Source of the DNA: SAR116 cluster bacterium AG-447-C21
GTDB lineage: Bacteria; Pseudomonadota; Alphaproteobacteria; Thalassobaculales; Thalassobaculaceae
Assembly (NCBI GenBank): GCA_003212315.1
Contig: QCQB01000005.1
Span: 1-64,000, forward strand
Direction of reading: 5' to 3'
DNA length: 64,000 nt
The notes under the pieces were generated by a model that was not told where the DNA came from, made no database searches, and saw only the letters and a program-made list of their open reading frames with translations. The position numbers were made by a program, and so were the translations under genes. Below, piece after piece: positions 18,801-27,685 of the stretch; the stretch's first letter is position 1; the number at the start of each line of letters is the position of its first letter.

Positions 18801-19870
18801 ACATTCGTCCTCACAACTTTCTCCCACTCTCTTACATACCATTCACAATATTGTTTATATCCTTCTTCAATGGACCATTTCGGATAGAACCCAAGACTTT
18901 GCCGCGCTTTATCCATTCGTAAAGTTCCACGTACAGGTTTATCAACAGCTTTTGGACTATTTTCTAATCTAGCATTAGGTAATATCTCTTTAACGATGCT
19001 TGCTAATTCCGCTATACTTCTTGCGTGTCCATAAGTGAGATTGAAAGTATCTGATGCACCATGACCACCATGCAATGCTAATGCCCTAATCATTCCGCTC
19101 ACAAGGTCATCAATATAAGTAAAGTCGAGGAGACCGTTGCCACCTCCTTCTAAGCGAAGAGGTTTTCCTGCTAAAGCATTTTCTATAAATGCCTGGCTAA
19201 CTCGCCTACTCACACATCTTTCCCCATAAAGAGCGCTCGGCCTTATTATACAAGTACCCAAACCATTAGTATGACAATATGTCCGAACTAACCTTTCCCC
19301 CATATATTTAGTATTCGCATAAATTCCCCTTGGTCTTGGACGAGTCGTTTCATCAACCCAGTCATCTATGAAATCGCCATATACTGTACTCGAGCTAAGG
19401 AACATTAATGTAGATACGTCAGCGTGCCCCAACCGGCATAACTCCAGAACATTTCGCAATGTTGTAAGTTGAAGATCAAAACACATTCCAGGATTTTTAC
19501 GGGCTTCAACAGCGCTGGCAATAGCGGCTAAATGTACAATTTTAGTTGGACCAAAATCTCTAAATACACTCGCTAAATCAGAAAAATTTCTAGCATCACA
19601 ATTTCTAAATTCTACTCCAAGTTCGCGCATTAACTCAAAGCGGGCCATCAAAAAATGTAAATTCAGGTCCCGCTTTGATACATCGCCGTTGTCGTGAAAT
19701 GTATTGTCAACCAGACTATTGACCATCATATTATCGACAACCATAGTCGTGATATCATTACGTCTTAATTCCAAAGCTAAATTGTGTCCTATAAATCCTC
19801 CTCCACCAACTAATAGTACCCTATCATTATAGAGTTTCTCAATTACTGTCTCAAATGGGATATTAGTCAT
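18797..19870 (-). CDS. NAD-dependent epimerase/dehydratase (extended SDR)
   Basis: Extended short-chain dehydrogenase that usually acts on nucleotide sugars. The cofactor motif LLVGGGGFIGHNLA (GxxGxxG) is at about residues 15-28, the catalytic Ser is in LSSSTVYGD, and the YxxxK pair is in YANTKYMGE. Length 357 is normal. It is the first gene of a tightly overlapping four-gene minus-strand cluster. ATG 19870 has AAGG upstream. Exact chemistry (epimerase, dehydratase or reductase) cannot be told from sequence. Confidence 0.88.
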   Translation of the reverse strand: MTNIPFETVIEKLYNDRVLLVGGGGFIGHNLALELRRNDITTMVVDNMMVNSLVDNTFHDNGDVSKRDLNLHFLMARFELMRELGVEFRNCDARNFSDLASVFRDFGPTKIVHLAAIASAVEARKNPGMCFDLQLTTLRNVLELCRLGHADVSTLMFLSSSTVYGDFIDDWVDETTRPRPRGIYANTKYMGERLVRTYCHTNGLGTCIIRPSALYGERCVSRRVSQAFIENALAGKPLRLEGGGNGLLDFTYIDDLVSGMIRALALHGGHGASDTFNLTYGHARSIAELASIVKEILPNARLENSPKAVDKPVRGTLRMDKARQSLGFYPKWSIEEGYKQYCEWYVREWEKVVRTNV

Positions 19871-19943
19871 TAATTTGACCTTGGTTTTTTGGATTACACG
19901 AACTTAAAGCATTAAAAGACAAAAATCTTTCTTTTCTTCACAC

Positions 19944-19964
19944 GTTGTATAGTCAGTCTACAAC
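19944..19964. promoter_or_regulatory. Inverted repeat in the divergent spacer of the glycan-like cluster
   Basis: GTTGTA and TACAAC flank a 9-base centre in the 191-base region between the SDR gene and the asparagine-synthetase-like gene. It could be a shared operator for both directions, or chance in AT-rich DNA. Confidence 0.25.
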
Positions 19965-20061
19965 AGAAGTATATGATAAGTGTTCTGAAAAACGCACTAT
20001 ACATTGATTACCATCCACAAATAATGTGAATTAAAATCAGAAGCAACGTCGTTGGATTGAA

Positions 20062-21882
20062 ATGGGAAAGATAGCAGGTATACAACTTCCAGGTGAAAGT
20101 GCGTTTGCCAATGATACGGCTTCAGTTATGCTGCAAAGTATTGGCGTGGAGAGACCAATTTGCTTATTGAATTGCGCCTCCTCCGATAAAGAGGATTTTT
20201 CCACCTTGGGTAGGCGCATACTGGTATTAGATGGGATGATATACAACCCAGAAGACTTCCGCGCAGAATATAAGGGGCATACTGATTCTGAACTAATTTT
20301 AATGTCAATTGAGAAAATTGGACTTCCGGCAACACTCGCAAAAATTAATGGAGACTTTGCGCTAGCTCTTATTGACCAGCATTCTGATTCACTGACTTTA
20401 GCGCGAGATAGGTTTGGTATTCGACCGCTATACTATAGCTCGAAAGGGCCCAATTGCGGTTTTTCTTCAAGTATTCGGTCTCTGCTAAATTTATCCTTTG
20501 TATCAAAAAATATAAACCCAACGTTCCTAAAAACTGCCGCTGCCTTAAATTACCGTTTCCTTGATACACATCCGAATAGAACCCCCTTCCTAGACGTAGT
20601 TCAAGTCCCCCCTGGATCCATAGTCGAGTTCAAAAAAGGGTCCATAAACAACTATAGTTTCTATGAGTGGCAATCCGATGAGAAAAGGCAGGGCCTAATA
20701 GTTACAGAGACCGATTATATTGAACTTTTTGAGGATTCTGTTGCACGCCGTTTAAAAAAGTCATCTGACCCGATCTTTACTCTTTCGGGCGGACTAGATA
20801 GTTCGGCCGTCATAGCTATGGCACACAAAATTACTGGTATTCCACAACCAGCGATCTCATCCATCCATGAGGATAAGTCGTTCGATGAGAAACTTGAAAT
20901 AATGGATGTTGTGAATTCTGGTATCGTGGAATGGGAGGCCGTTTCAATTGATAACCCCAACATTTTTGACCTCCTTGAAAAAGTTACTCCCCACCATGAA
21001 TACCCCATACCTACCGCAACATGGTTAAATCATTTTATTTTAACCAAAAAGGCCAAAAAACTTGGATATCGATCACTTTTTACGGGTTTGGGGGGCGATG
21101 AACTAAATGCAGGAGAATATGACTACTTTTTCTATTTTTTTGCTGACTTAAAGCATCAAAAAAAAGATGCCTTACTTAGAAAAGAAATTGAAGCTTGGAT
21201 ACGAAATCACAATCATCCTATATTTCAAAAAACTAAACACTTGGCTATGTCGCAAATATCTAAATTAACCAGTCCATCCACTACAGGGAATTGCAACCCG
21301 GACATTGAATTGCTGTATAAATACCAAAAAATACTACATTCAGATCTGACTGATTTAAGCGATGTCATTCCAACTTATCCTGCCACATCCGATAGCTATC
21401 TTTTAAGTCATAGTAGAAATGAATTATTGCAAACCACTATGCCATGTTGTTTGCGCGCGAGTAATTTGAATTCCAATGCCATGGGCATATCGGACTTCCA
21501 TCCGTTTCTAGATTATAGACTATTCGAATTAATGGATGGAGTTCCATCAGAACAGAAAATTCAAAATGGTATTACTAAAGCTTTTGCCCGGCGCGCATAC
21601 AAGGGGTTATTGCCTGAGCCTACGAGAACAAGAATCGTTAAAAAGGGATGGAACGCGCCTGCACATCAATGGTTTGCTGATGAAGGGAGAAAAAAATTAC
21701 TAGACCTAATATCTTCGAGGCAATTTATTGAACGTGGGATTTATAATCAAAAAGAATTACACAAAGTGGTAAATCAACATTTTAAAATCGTTGAATCGGG
21801 AAAAAATATCGAAAATCACATGATGGTGATTTGGCAGATTGTTTCTTTGGAGATATGGCTTAGAAACGTGGAATCTCTATAA
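20062..21882 (+). CDS. Asparagine-synthetase-like protein with a degenerate glutaminase domain
   Basis: A 606-residue protein with a class II glutamine-amidotransferase fold followed by an ATP-PPase synthetase domain. The PP-loop SGGLDSSAV at about residues 245-253 and TGLGGDELNAGEYDYFF are intact, so ATP-dependent acyl-adenylate formation is likely. The N-terminus reads MGKIAGIQ instead of MCGIAGI, removing the Cys2 nucleophile, and the NGE motif is LDGMIYN. It therefore probably cannot hydrolyse glutamine and may use ammonia or an internal amine, as beta-lactam synthetases and lasso cyclases do. ARDRFGIRPLYY remains. It is divergent from the SDR/cytidylyltransferase cluster; substrate unknown. 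Confidence 0.82.
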   Translation: MGKIAGIQLPGESAFANDTASVMLQSIGVERPICLLNCASSDKEDFSTLGRRILVLDGMIYNPEDFRAEYKGHTDSELILMSIEKIGLPATLAKINGDFALALIDQHSDSLTLARDRFGIRPLYYSSKGPNCGFSSSIRSLLNLSFVSKNINPTFLKTAAALNYRFLDTHPNRTPFLDVVQVPPGSIVEFKKGSINNYSFYEWQSDEKRQGLIVTETDYIELFEDSVARRLKKSSDPIFTLSGGLDSSAVIAMAHKITGIPQPAISSIHEDKSFDEKLEIMDVVNSGIVEWEAVSIDNPNIFDLLEKVTPHHEYPIPTATWLNHFILTKKAKKLGYRSLFTGLGGDELNAGEYDYFFYFFADLKHQKKDALLRKEIEAWIRNHNHPIFQKTKHLAMSQISKLTSPSTTGNCNPDIELLYKYQKILHSDLTDLSDVIPTYPATSDSYLLSHSRNELLQTTMPCCLRASNLNSNAMGISDFHPFLDYRLFELMDGVPSEQKIQNGITKAFARRAYKGLLPEPTRTRIVKKGWNAPAHQWFADEGRKKLLDLISSRQFIERGIYNQKELHKVVNQHFKIVESGKNIENHMMVIWQIVSLEIWLRNVESL

Positions 21883-21886
21883 AACC

Positions 21887-21903
21887 TGAGATTATCAATC
21901 TCA
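21887..21903. terminator. Bidirectional stem-loop between convergent genes
   Basis: TGAGATT and AATCTCA form a perfect 7-bp stem with a 3-base loop at the junction of the asparagine-synthetase-like gene and the ArsR-methyltransferase gene, overlapping the latter's stop. Short T-rich sequences follow in both directions. The stem is AT-rich, so strength is uncertain. Confidence 0.5.
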
Positions 21904-22836
21904 ACCATTTTCTACTTTTTGTCCCTTCCACACGCAAACTGTCAGCACCTCGCCCTTAAAAAAATTAGTACTTTCTATAGTAATTGTATCCCCGTCTAAC
22001 ATGTCTAACATTTCATCTTTCGAAAAGCCTAACCATCGGTGACCATACTCATCTCTCAATTCTGTCAATCCATGATCAGAAAAATCAACTATAAAAAGAA
22101 TACCTCCCGGCTTTAACACCCGAGTTGCTTCAGTCAAAACGTCTTTGGGCTTTTCTGCATAACGCAATAGGGAATTAATTGTTATCAGTCCAAAACGGTT
22201 TTCGGCAAAAGGGAGTCGATACATATCTCCGATACGAACCTGACAGTTTTTTAGGTCTGCTTGTTCTAGGTTCGTCCTCGCAATAGCCAACATTTCGCGA
22301 GAATTATCAATCCCTATTGCCTTCTCTATTTTTGAGCCCAAAAGAAGCAGCATCCTCCCGTTACCAGTTCCAACATCAAGCAGCTCACCTATATTTTGTT
22401 GTTGGACATGTTGGAGCAAAAGCTGACTTATTAACTCTTCGTCAGCAGAAATTTGACTCAGTCGGCTCTGTTCACCAGCAAATTCGTCAAAGTAATTATC
22501 CGCAAAACGAGCGCGTTCTGATCTTATTATCCCCAGTCTAGACAGATCTAAGACTAGCACTGGGTCGCTCTCATCCATAAGATCATTGAGAACTTGACTT
22601 AATTGAGCATTTTTATCAGATTCTAATAATCTATAAAAGGCTCGGCTACCCTCTTTATTGCGAATTAGAAGCCCAGCATCGACTAATAATTTCAAATGAC
22701 GTGACACACGTGGTTGGCTTTGCCCCAGAATTTCAACAAAATCTCCTACAGAAAGTTCAGCGTGACCACAAAGAGCTATAATTCTTAATCTCGTTGGCTC
22801 TGCCGCAGCCCGAAGTTGTCTTAGGAGTTCTTCCAA
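21901..22836 (-). CDS. ArsR-family regulator fused to a SAM-dependent methyltransferase
   Basis: N-terminal winged-helix ArsR domain (LRAAAEPTRLRIIALC, then the recognition helix QSQPRVSRHLKLL) is fused to a C-terminal class I methyltransferase with motif LLDVGTGNGRMLLLLG. This architecture is common in alphaproteobacteria, often next to metF, and may sense or affect methionine/SAM metabolism. metF is not in this window. The longest frame begins with TTG 22893; TTG 22836 is preferred because family N-termini start near EELLRQLRAA and an AGG lies six bases upstream. Length from there is 311 residues. Confidence 0.85.
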   Translation of the reverse strand: MEELLRQLRAAAEPTRLRIIALCGHAELSVGDFVEILGQSQPRVSRHLKLLVDAGLLIRNKEGSRAFYRLLESDKNAQLSQVLNDLMDESDPVLVLDLSRLGIIRSERARFADNYFDEFAGEQSRLSQISADEELISQLLLQHVQQQNIGELLDVGTGNGRMLLLLGSKIEKAIGIDNSREMLAIARTNLEQADLKNCQVRIGDMYRLPFAENRFGLITINSLLRYAEKPKDVLTEATRVLKPGGILFIVDFSDHGLTELRDEYGHRWLGFSKDEMLDMLDGDTITIESTNFFKGEVLTVCVWKGQKVENG

Positions 22837-22976
22837 AAAAGCCTGCCAAATAAAGTTCAAAGTGTATTTTAAGGCGAATAACAAACATATCAATTTAATG
22901 AAAACTGTTAAGAGTTTTCTATATAAGATTATAGTTCTTTTCTAAACCAAGACCATGTCCCCTCTGTAAACTCAAA

Positions 22977-23420
22977 TTAATTGCTCTTGAGAAGATGCGG
23001 CATTAAATTTGACAGTTGATGCATTAACACGACAGAAAGATCTAAGGGGACAACTTTCCTATTTTTTAATTCTTGTGTAGTAAAAAAAGAAAAACATCGA
23101 CCTTCTTTTAACTCGAGTTTATCGACCTCAGCTTTCTTAATAGAGCACGTAAATAATGTTATTTCTCTATCAATTATATTCACCATGTCTAGAGAATAAG
23201 TGTACAGAAAAAAATACTTTATTGAGTCTGGACGGTACGATAGTTCTTCATAAAGTTCGCGCTTTATAGCTAGTATAGGGGTCTCCATACTTTCTAAGGC
23301 CCCTCCAAACAACCCCCAATATCCAGGGAAAGTAATTGTCGGAATATCATCACGTAACTGAAACAAATAGCGGCCTTGGTAATATGTAATTATGGCTTTC
23401 GCCGCCCTTTTAATTATCAT
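22977..23420 (-). CDS. Nudix hydrolase
   Basis: A 147-residue Nudix protein. The Nudix box GX5EX7REUXEEXGU is recognisable as G-ALESM-E-TPILAIK-RELYEEL, with Ser-Tyr replacing the usual final Gly-hydrophobic pair. It opens with IIKRAAKAIITYYQGRYLFQLRDD, as in NUDIX proteins that hydrolyse nucleoside diphosphate derivatives. The substrate is unknown. It is followed downstream by the YgjP-like protease gene; nothing else links it to a pathway. Confidence 0.85.
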   Translation of the reverse strand: MIIKRAAKAIITYYQGRYLFQLRDDIPTITFPGYWGLFGGALESMETPILAIKRELYEELSYRPDSIKYFFLYTYSLDMVNIIDREITLFTCSIKKAEVDKLELKEGRCFSFFTTQELKNRKVVPLDLSVVLMHQLSNLMPHLLKSN

Positions 23421-23454
23421 TCAATCTATTACCCAAACACCAATAATTATTAAT

Positions 23455-24228
23455 CTATCCAAAACTATGAAGGATATTCCCATACTCTTTCAGCCATTTT
23501 TTTGATTTTTTCCAATCATTGATCAAAAGGTCGACATTTTTCCAGAATTTTGGAGAATGGTTCATCTCTACCAGATGAGCGACCTCATGGGCGCAAACAT
23601 AATTGAGAACATGTTCAGGGGCAAAAACAAGCCTCCACGAAAAAGATAAATTGCCGTTTGACGAGCAACTTCCCCACCTAGATTTTGTATCCTTAACTGT
23701 AATTTTATTAATGTTTCTATCCAAAATTTTTGCATAATTCTGACTTCTGGTTCGCATCTCTTCCCGAGCTTTTATTTTAATCCAATCCTTAATCCTGCGA
23801 GGAATATGCTCACTCATGCCACTGACACAAAGATCCATTGGCAGATTAGATTTATTCGATTGAATCCATACATTTCCAAAGTTCCTCGGACAGTGTCTTA
23901 TAACATAATGCTCCCCAAGGATCGGTAATACCGCGCCATCACAAAATTCGACTCGATTTGGGATTTGCGATAACTTATCAGAGAGCCAATTTAGGTGATT
24001 CTGTATAAAATTCTTAATAATGGGAGTTGAAGTTTTTCTTGGATAAGTCAGAACAGCGGCATTACGGCTCGGGTCTATACGCAGACTTATTCGCTTGGTC
24101 CGATCATTGATTTTTGTTTGCACAAAAGTCCTGGTTCCCGAAGGAAGAAGAATATCGATCCCTTGGATATTTCTATCAGACACAAAAGATATTCCCAATA
24201 CATTGTCATTCGGAACGCTACGAGCCAT
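23455..24228 (-). CDS. YgjP-like zinc metallopeptidase (M48-related, DUF45)
   Basis: A 257-residue protein with HEVAHLVEMNHSPKFW at the C-terminus: HExxH plus the third-ligand region typical of YgjP/SprT-like metallopeptidases. TKSRWGSCSSNGNLSFSW upstream is the other family signature. No signal peptide is visible, so it is probably cytoplasmic. Its substrate is not known. ATG 24228. It lies between the Nudix and GNAT genes on the same strand with short gaps. Confidence 0.88.
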   Translation of the reverse strand: MARSVPNDNVLGISFVSDRNIQGIDILLPSGTRTFVQTKINDRTKRISLRIDPSRNAAVLTYPRKTSTPIIKNFIQNHLNWLSDKLSQIPNRVEFCDGAVLPILGEHYVIRHCPRNFGNVWIQSNKSNLPMDLCVSGMSEHIPRRIKDWIKIKAREEMRTRSQNYAKILDRNINKITVKDTKSRWGSCSSNGNLSFSWRLVFAPEHVLNYVCAHEVAHLVEMNHSPKFWKNVDLLINDWKKSKKWLKEYGNILHSFG

Positions 24229-24254
24229 TCTCCATTATACCGTGAGAATAGCTT

Positions 24255-24854
24255 TTATGAAGAATAAAACTCTTCTTTGAGAAGAGCAAATATCATGTGG
24301 TCCTCCCATTCCCCATTAATCTTCAAATATTTTTTGGCTAAGCCTTCATATCGGAAACCAGCTTTGTTCAGCACACCTTGACTAGGATGATTAGTTGGTA
24401 GACATGCCGCTTCGACTCTGTGAAGAGATAAATTATCAAAAACAAAATCACATGCTCCGTGAACTGCCTCAGTCATATATCCATTTCGTGCGTATTCGAG
24501 ACCCATCCAGTATCCGAATGAAGCCGATTGAGCTACACCACGCTTTACATTAGCAATGGTTATTCCTCCTACGAGAACATTATCTAATCTTCTAAAAATA
24601 AAAAAAGCATATCCGCGGTCATTACTCCAATCTTCTGAGTACTTTGACAAGCGACGTCGAAAGGAGGCCTTTGTCAGGGCATCAACAGGCCAAGTGGGTT
24701 CCCACGGAGTCAAAAATTTGCGGCTATCTGATCTAACTTTAACCCACGCCGACCAATCTCCGCGCACAGGTGAACGCAAAAACAAACGTGGAAGAGTAAT
24801 TCTCGGTTCAGATAAAATTGAGGGGAAAAAATTTAAAGCCACAACATATTTCAA
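24255..24854 (-). CDS. RimJ/RimL-type GNAT acetyltransferase
   Basis: N-acetyltransferase of about 199 residues that may modify a ribosomal or other protein N-terminus. Family features: LRSPVRGDWSAWVKVRSDSR, FLTPWEPTWP, GITIANVKRGVAQSASFGYW and the acetyl-CoA-binding GYMTEAVHGACDFVF. The start is TTG at 24854 because there is no upstream in-frame ATG. The substrate is unproven. It precedes the M16 peptidase in the minus-strand order, a common alphaproteobacterial arrangement. Confidence 0.85.
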   Translation of the reverse strand: MKYVVALNFFPSILSEPRITLPRLFLRSPVRGDWSAWVKVRSDSRKFLTPWEPTWPVDALTKASFRRRLSKYSEDWSNDRGYAFFIFRRLDNVLVGGITIANVKRGVAQSASFGYWMGLEYARNGYMTEAVHGACDFVFDNLSLHRVEAACLPTNHPSQGVLNKAGFRYEGLAKKYLKINGEWEDHMIFALLKEEFYSS

Positions 24855-24926
24855 TTATTATTAAAAATACAAGTCGAACACGACAACTAAATTCAGGCAA
24901 GCCTTAGACCTAGTATAGATCTGTAA

Positions 24927-26192
24927 TTATTTCAGTCTATCACAAAATTTTTCGTATGATTCTAAATTAGAAATAGGGCCAAGTGCAGTCAGTGTGGGAA
25001 CAGTAGCCAAAAGTTTTTTTATTACTCTTTTCACAGAAATTATATCAACCTGATTGACCTTTTCTACTATTTCCTCAACCGACATAATACCGCCATGAAC
25101 TAGGAGATGTTGAGCCATTTGCTCACAACGGTTAGAGGTCGTTTCACGACTCATTAATAGGCCAGAACGTAGTTGTACTTTTGACCTCTCAATTTCTAAT
25201 TCAAGATCGCTTTCTATAATCCCCAATAATTCATCGCATACTACTGGCACTAATTCCTTTATCTGTTTTTCACCTGTCCCAGCATAAATCCCCAATATAC
25301 CACTATCTCTGTAAGCAGAGGTGAATGCATAAATTGAATAGACTAAACCTCGTTTTTCTCTAACTTCTTGGAACAAACGTGAAGACATGCCTCCACCCAG
25401 CAACATGGATAATACCTGTTGAGCGTAAAAGTCCGGGTCATAAAAAGTTACTCCGGGGAAACCTATGATTAAGTGAACCTGTTCTAATTTTTTATGCTGC
25501 CGCCAATCACCACCTACATAGTTTGCAGGCTCCAACTCTGGAATTTGTTTTTTAGAAATCGAAGAGAATTTACTGTTTACAAGATCTACGAGGTTATCGT
25601 GGCAGATATTCCCCGCTGCAGAAAAAACCATTTGCTCACCACCATAATTATCATTTATGAATTTAATTACGGTGTCTCGCGACATTTTACTTATAATTTC
25701 TCCAGTGCCAAGAACCGGACGGCCAAGTCCCTGGTCTGGATAGGCTGTCGACTGAAAATAGTCGAAAATTATATCATCTGGTGTATCTGCGCACTGTCCT
25801 ATTTCTTGCAATACCACATTGCGTTCGCGATCTAACTCTAATTCTGCAAATATGGAGTTTTGCAGAATGTCACTTAGGATATCAACTCCTAAGCTCATAT
25901 CAGCCTTTAAAAGTTTTGCATAATAAGCCGTCTGTTCCCGAGAGGTATATGCATTGAGATGTCCTCCAACAAGCTCTACTTCTTCAGCTATGGCCGCCGC
26001 ACTTCTACCGTTAGTACCCTTGAAGGCCATATGTTCTAAAAGATGGGCTACCCCATTCACATTTGCGGACTCATTCCTTGTACCAATTCCAAACCAAGCA
26101 CCAAGCGAAACGCTCTCTACAGAATTCATCGTATCACTAACAACTCGTATACCATTGTCCAAGGTAGTAACTTTAACGTGAGACTCAGACAT
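24927..26192 (-). CDS. M16 family zinc protease (mitochondrial-processing-peptidase-like)
   Basis: A 421-residue single-unit pitrilysin-family peptidase. The inverted zinc motif HxxEH is in AHLLEHMAFKGT at about residues 48-59, and the distal Glu is in RERNVVLQEIGQ about 76 residues later. The second half carries the glycine-rich LGGGMSSRLFQEVREKRGLVYS. Alphaproteobacterial homologues are the closest relatives of the mitochondrial beta-MPP. The start overlaps the end of thrC by 8 bases, so the two are probably coupled. No signal peptide is seen. Confidence 0.95.
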   Translation of the reverse strand: MSESHVKVTTLDNGIRVVSDTMNSVESVSLGAWFGIGTRNESANVNGVAHLLEHMAFKGTNGRSAAAIAEEVELVGGHLNAYTSREQTAYYAKLLKADMSLGVDILSDILQNSIFAELELDRERNVVLQEIGQCADTPDDIIFDYFQSTAYPDQGLGRPVLGTGEIISKMSRDTVIKFINDNYGGEQMVFSAAGNICHDNLVDLVNSKFSSISKKQIPELEPANYVGGDWRQHKKLEQVHLIIGFPGVTFYDPDFYAQQVLSMLLGGGMSSRLFQEVREKRGLVYSIYAFTSAYRDSGILGIYAGTGEKQIKELVPVVCDELLGIIESDLELEIERSKVQLRSGLLMSRETTSNRCEQMAQHLLVHGGIMSVEEIVEKVNQVDIISVKRVIKKLLATVPTLTALGPISNLESYEKFCDRLK

Positions 26193-27591
26193 TTGTATTA
26201 TCCGCTATATAATTGGATACCGAATCAAAATCATTTGGAAGTTCGACTGTGTATTCTTTTTTTTCTAATAAATCATCGAGTTGAGCGGGCAACTCAGGAT
26301 AGAAGCCCGTCGCCCTATACACAGCTTCAGGAAATTTAGCTGGGTGAGCGCAAGCCAAAGAGATAATTGGTATTTCGGGAGACACTAATCCAGATGATCT
26401 AATTTGATGCGCTGCTTCTAATCCAACCGCGCTATGGGGATCTATTATCTCACCTGTATCCTTATGAGTTTTTTTGATTCTAGCTAAGGTCGTTTCATCG
26501 TCCACACTAAGAGCTGAGAAAATATTTGCTCTTCTCGCGATTAACTCCGTTTCAATGTCAAAATAGCCATTAGTTCGAAAATTTTCTATTATTTCATTTG
26601 TTAATGAACCATCACGTTCGCATAAATCAAATAAAAGTCGCTCAAAATTACTAGACACCTGAATATCCATACTTGGACTCAAACTAGGCCTGACCTGCTT
26701 GATTTCCATTTTACCAGAATAAAAAAATCTCGACAGAATATCGTTTGTGTTAGTTGCAACTACTAAGTTCTCAATTGGTAATCCTAGCGCTTTTGCCGCG
26801 TAGGCAGAGAACACGTTGCCAAAGTTTCCTGAAGGTACCGAGAAACCTACTTTACGATTGGGGACCCCCAATGCTAACGCGGCCCAAAAATAGTAGATGA
26901 TCTGGGGCAATAATCTCGCCCAGTTAATTGAATTAACTGCCGAAAGATTATATTTATCACGGTATTCCAGATCATTAAACAATGATTTAACCATGTCTTG
27001 GCAGTCATCAAAGGTACCCTCCAAAGCGATCGCATGGACATTTAAGGCATCAACCGTTGTCATCTGCCTTTGTTGAATATTCGAGACCCTTCCTTTGGGA
27101 AACAGGATAAAAATATCGATCGCTTCCCTATTTCTGCAAGCTTCAATAGCAGCTGACCCTGTATCGCCCGATGTTGCACCAACTATTGTTGTTCGCTTTT
27201 TGCGTCTTTGAAGTGCTTCATCAAATAATCCCCCAAGGATCTGCATGGCGTAGTCTTTGAAGGCAAGCGTTGGACCATGAAACAACTCTAATAGCCACAG
27301 GTTATCTTCTAGCTGCTTCAATGGTGCTACAGCTGGATGTCCAAATTTGTCATAGGTATCACGGACCAGCTTATCAAAATCATCACTTGAGATGCTATTG
27401 CCAATAAATGGTTTCATAACTTGAATTGCTAGATCAGCGTATGATAATCCCCGCATGGATTCAATTTCATTTTTGCTAAATTTTGGCCACTCTTTGGGCA
27501 AATAAAGTCCGCCGTCTCGAGCTAACCCTGTGATCAGAACATCATCAAAATCTAATTCCGGGGCAACCCCCCGCGTGCTAATATATTTCAA
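26185..27591 (-). CDS. thrC: Threonine synthase
   Basis: PLP-dependent enzyme that converts O-phosphohomoserine to threonine. The PLP lysine is in TLAFKDYAMQ, with TSGDTGSAA and the SVPSGNFGNVFSAY phosphate-binding segments. The frame opens at TTG 27609, but TTG 27591 is preferred: it yields MKYISTRG, the family's usual start, and GGAG lies about 7 bases upstream. Length is then 468 residues. It overlaps the M16 peptidase gene and is divergent from the DUF1932 oxidoreductase. Confidence 0.95.
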   Translation of the reverse strand: MKYISTRGVAPELDFDDVLITGLARDGGLYLPKEWPKFSKNEIESMRGLSYADLAIQVMKPFIGNSISSDDFDKLVRDTYDKFGHPAVAPLKQLEDNLWLLELFHGPTLAFKDYAMQILGGLFDEALQRRKKRTTIVGATSGDTGSAAIEACRNREAIDIFILFPKGRVSNIQQRQMTTVDALNVHAIALEGTFDDCQDMVKSLFNDLEYRDKYNLSAVNSINWARLLPQIIYYFWAALALGVPNRKVGFSVPSGNFGNVFSAYAAKALGLPIENLVVATNTNDILSRFFYSGKMEIKQVRPSLSPSMDIQVSSNFERLLFDLCERDGSLTNEIIENFRTNGYFDIETELIARRANIFSALSVDDETTLARIKKTHKDTGEIIDPHSAVGLEAAHQIRSSGLVSPEIPIISLACAHPAKFPEAVYRATGFYPELPAQLDDLLEKKEYTVELPNDFDSVSNYIADNTNV

Positions 27592-27685
27592 AAGTATCTC
27601 CAGAGCCAATATTTGGCCACACTAGCCTTGGCTTCGCCGTCTTGCAAGAATGATGGCGCTACCTATAAAATAAAAGGATTAAACT

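Noticed and set aside
19973..20029. 18-codon frame before the asparagine-synthetase-like gene, considered as a lasso-peptide precursor or leader peptide
   Set aside because: Too short, without a leader/core pattern, and no lasso B-protein or transporter nearby.
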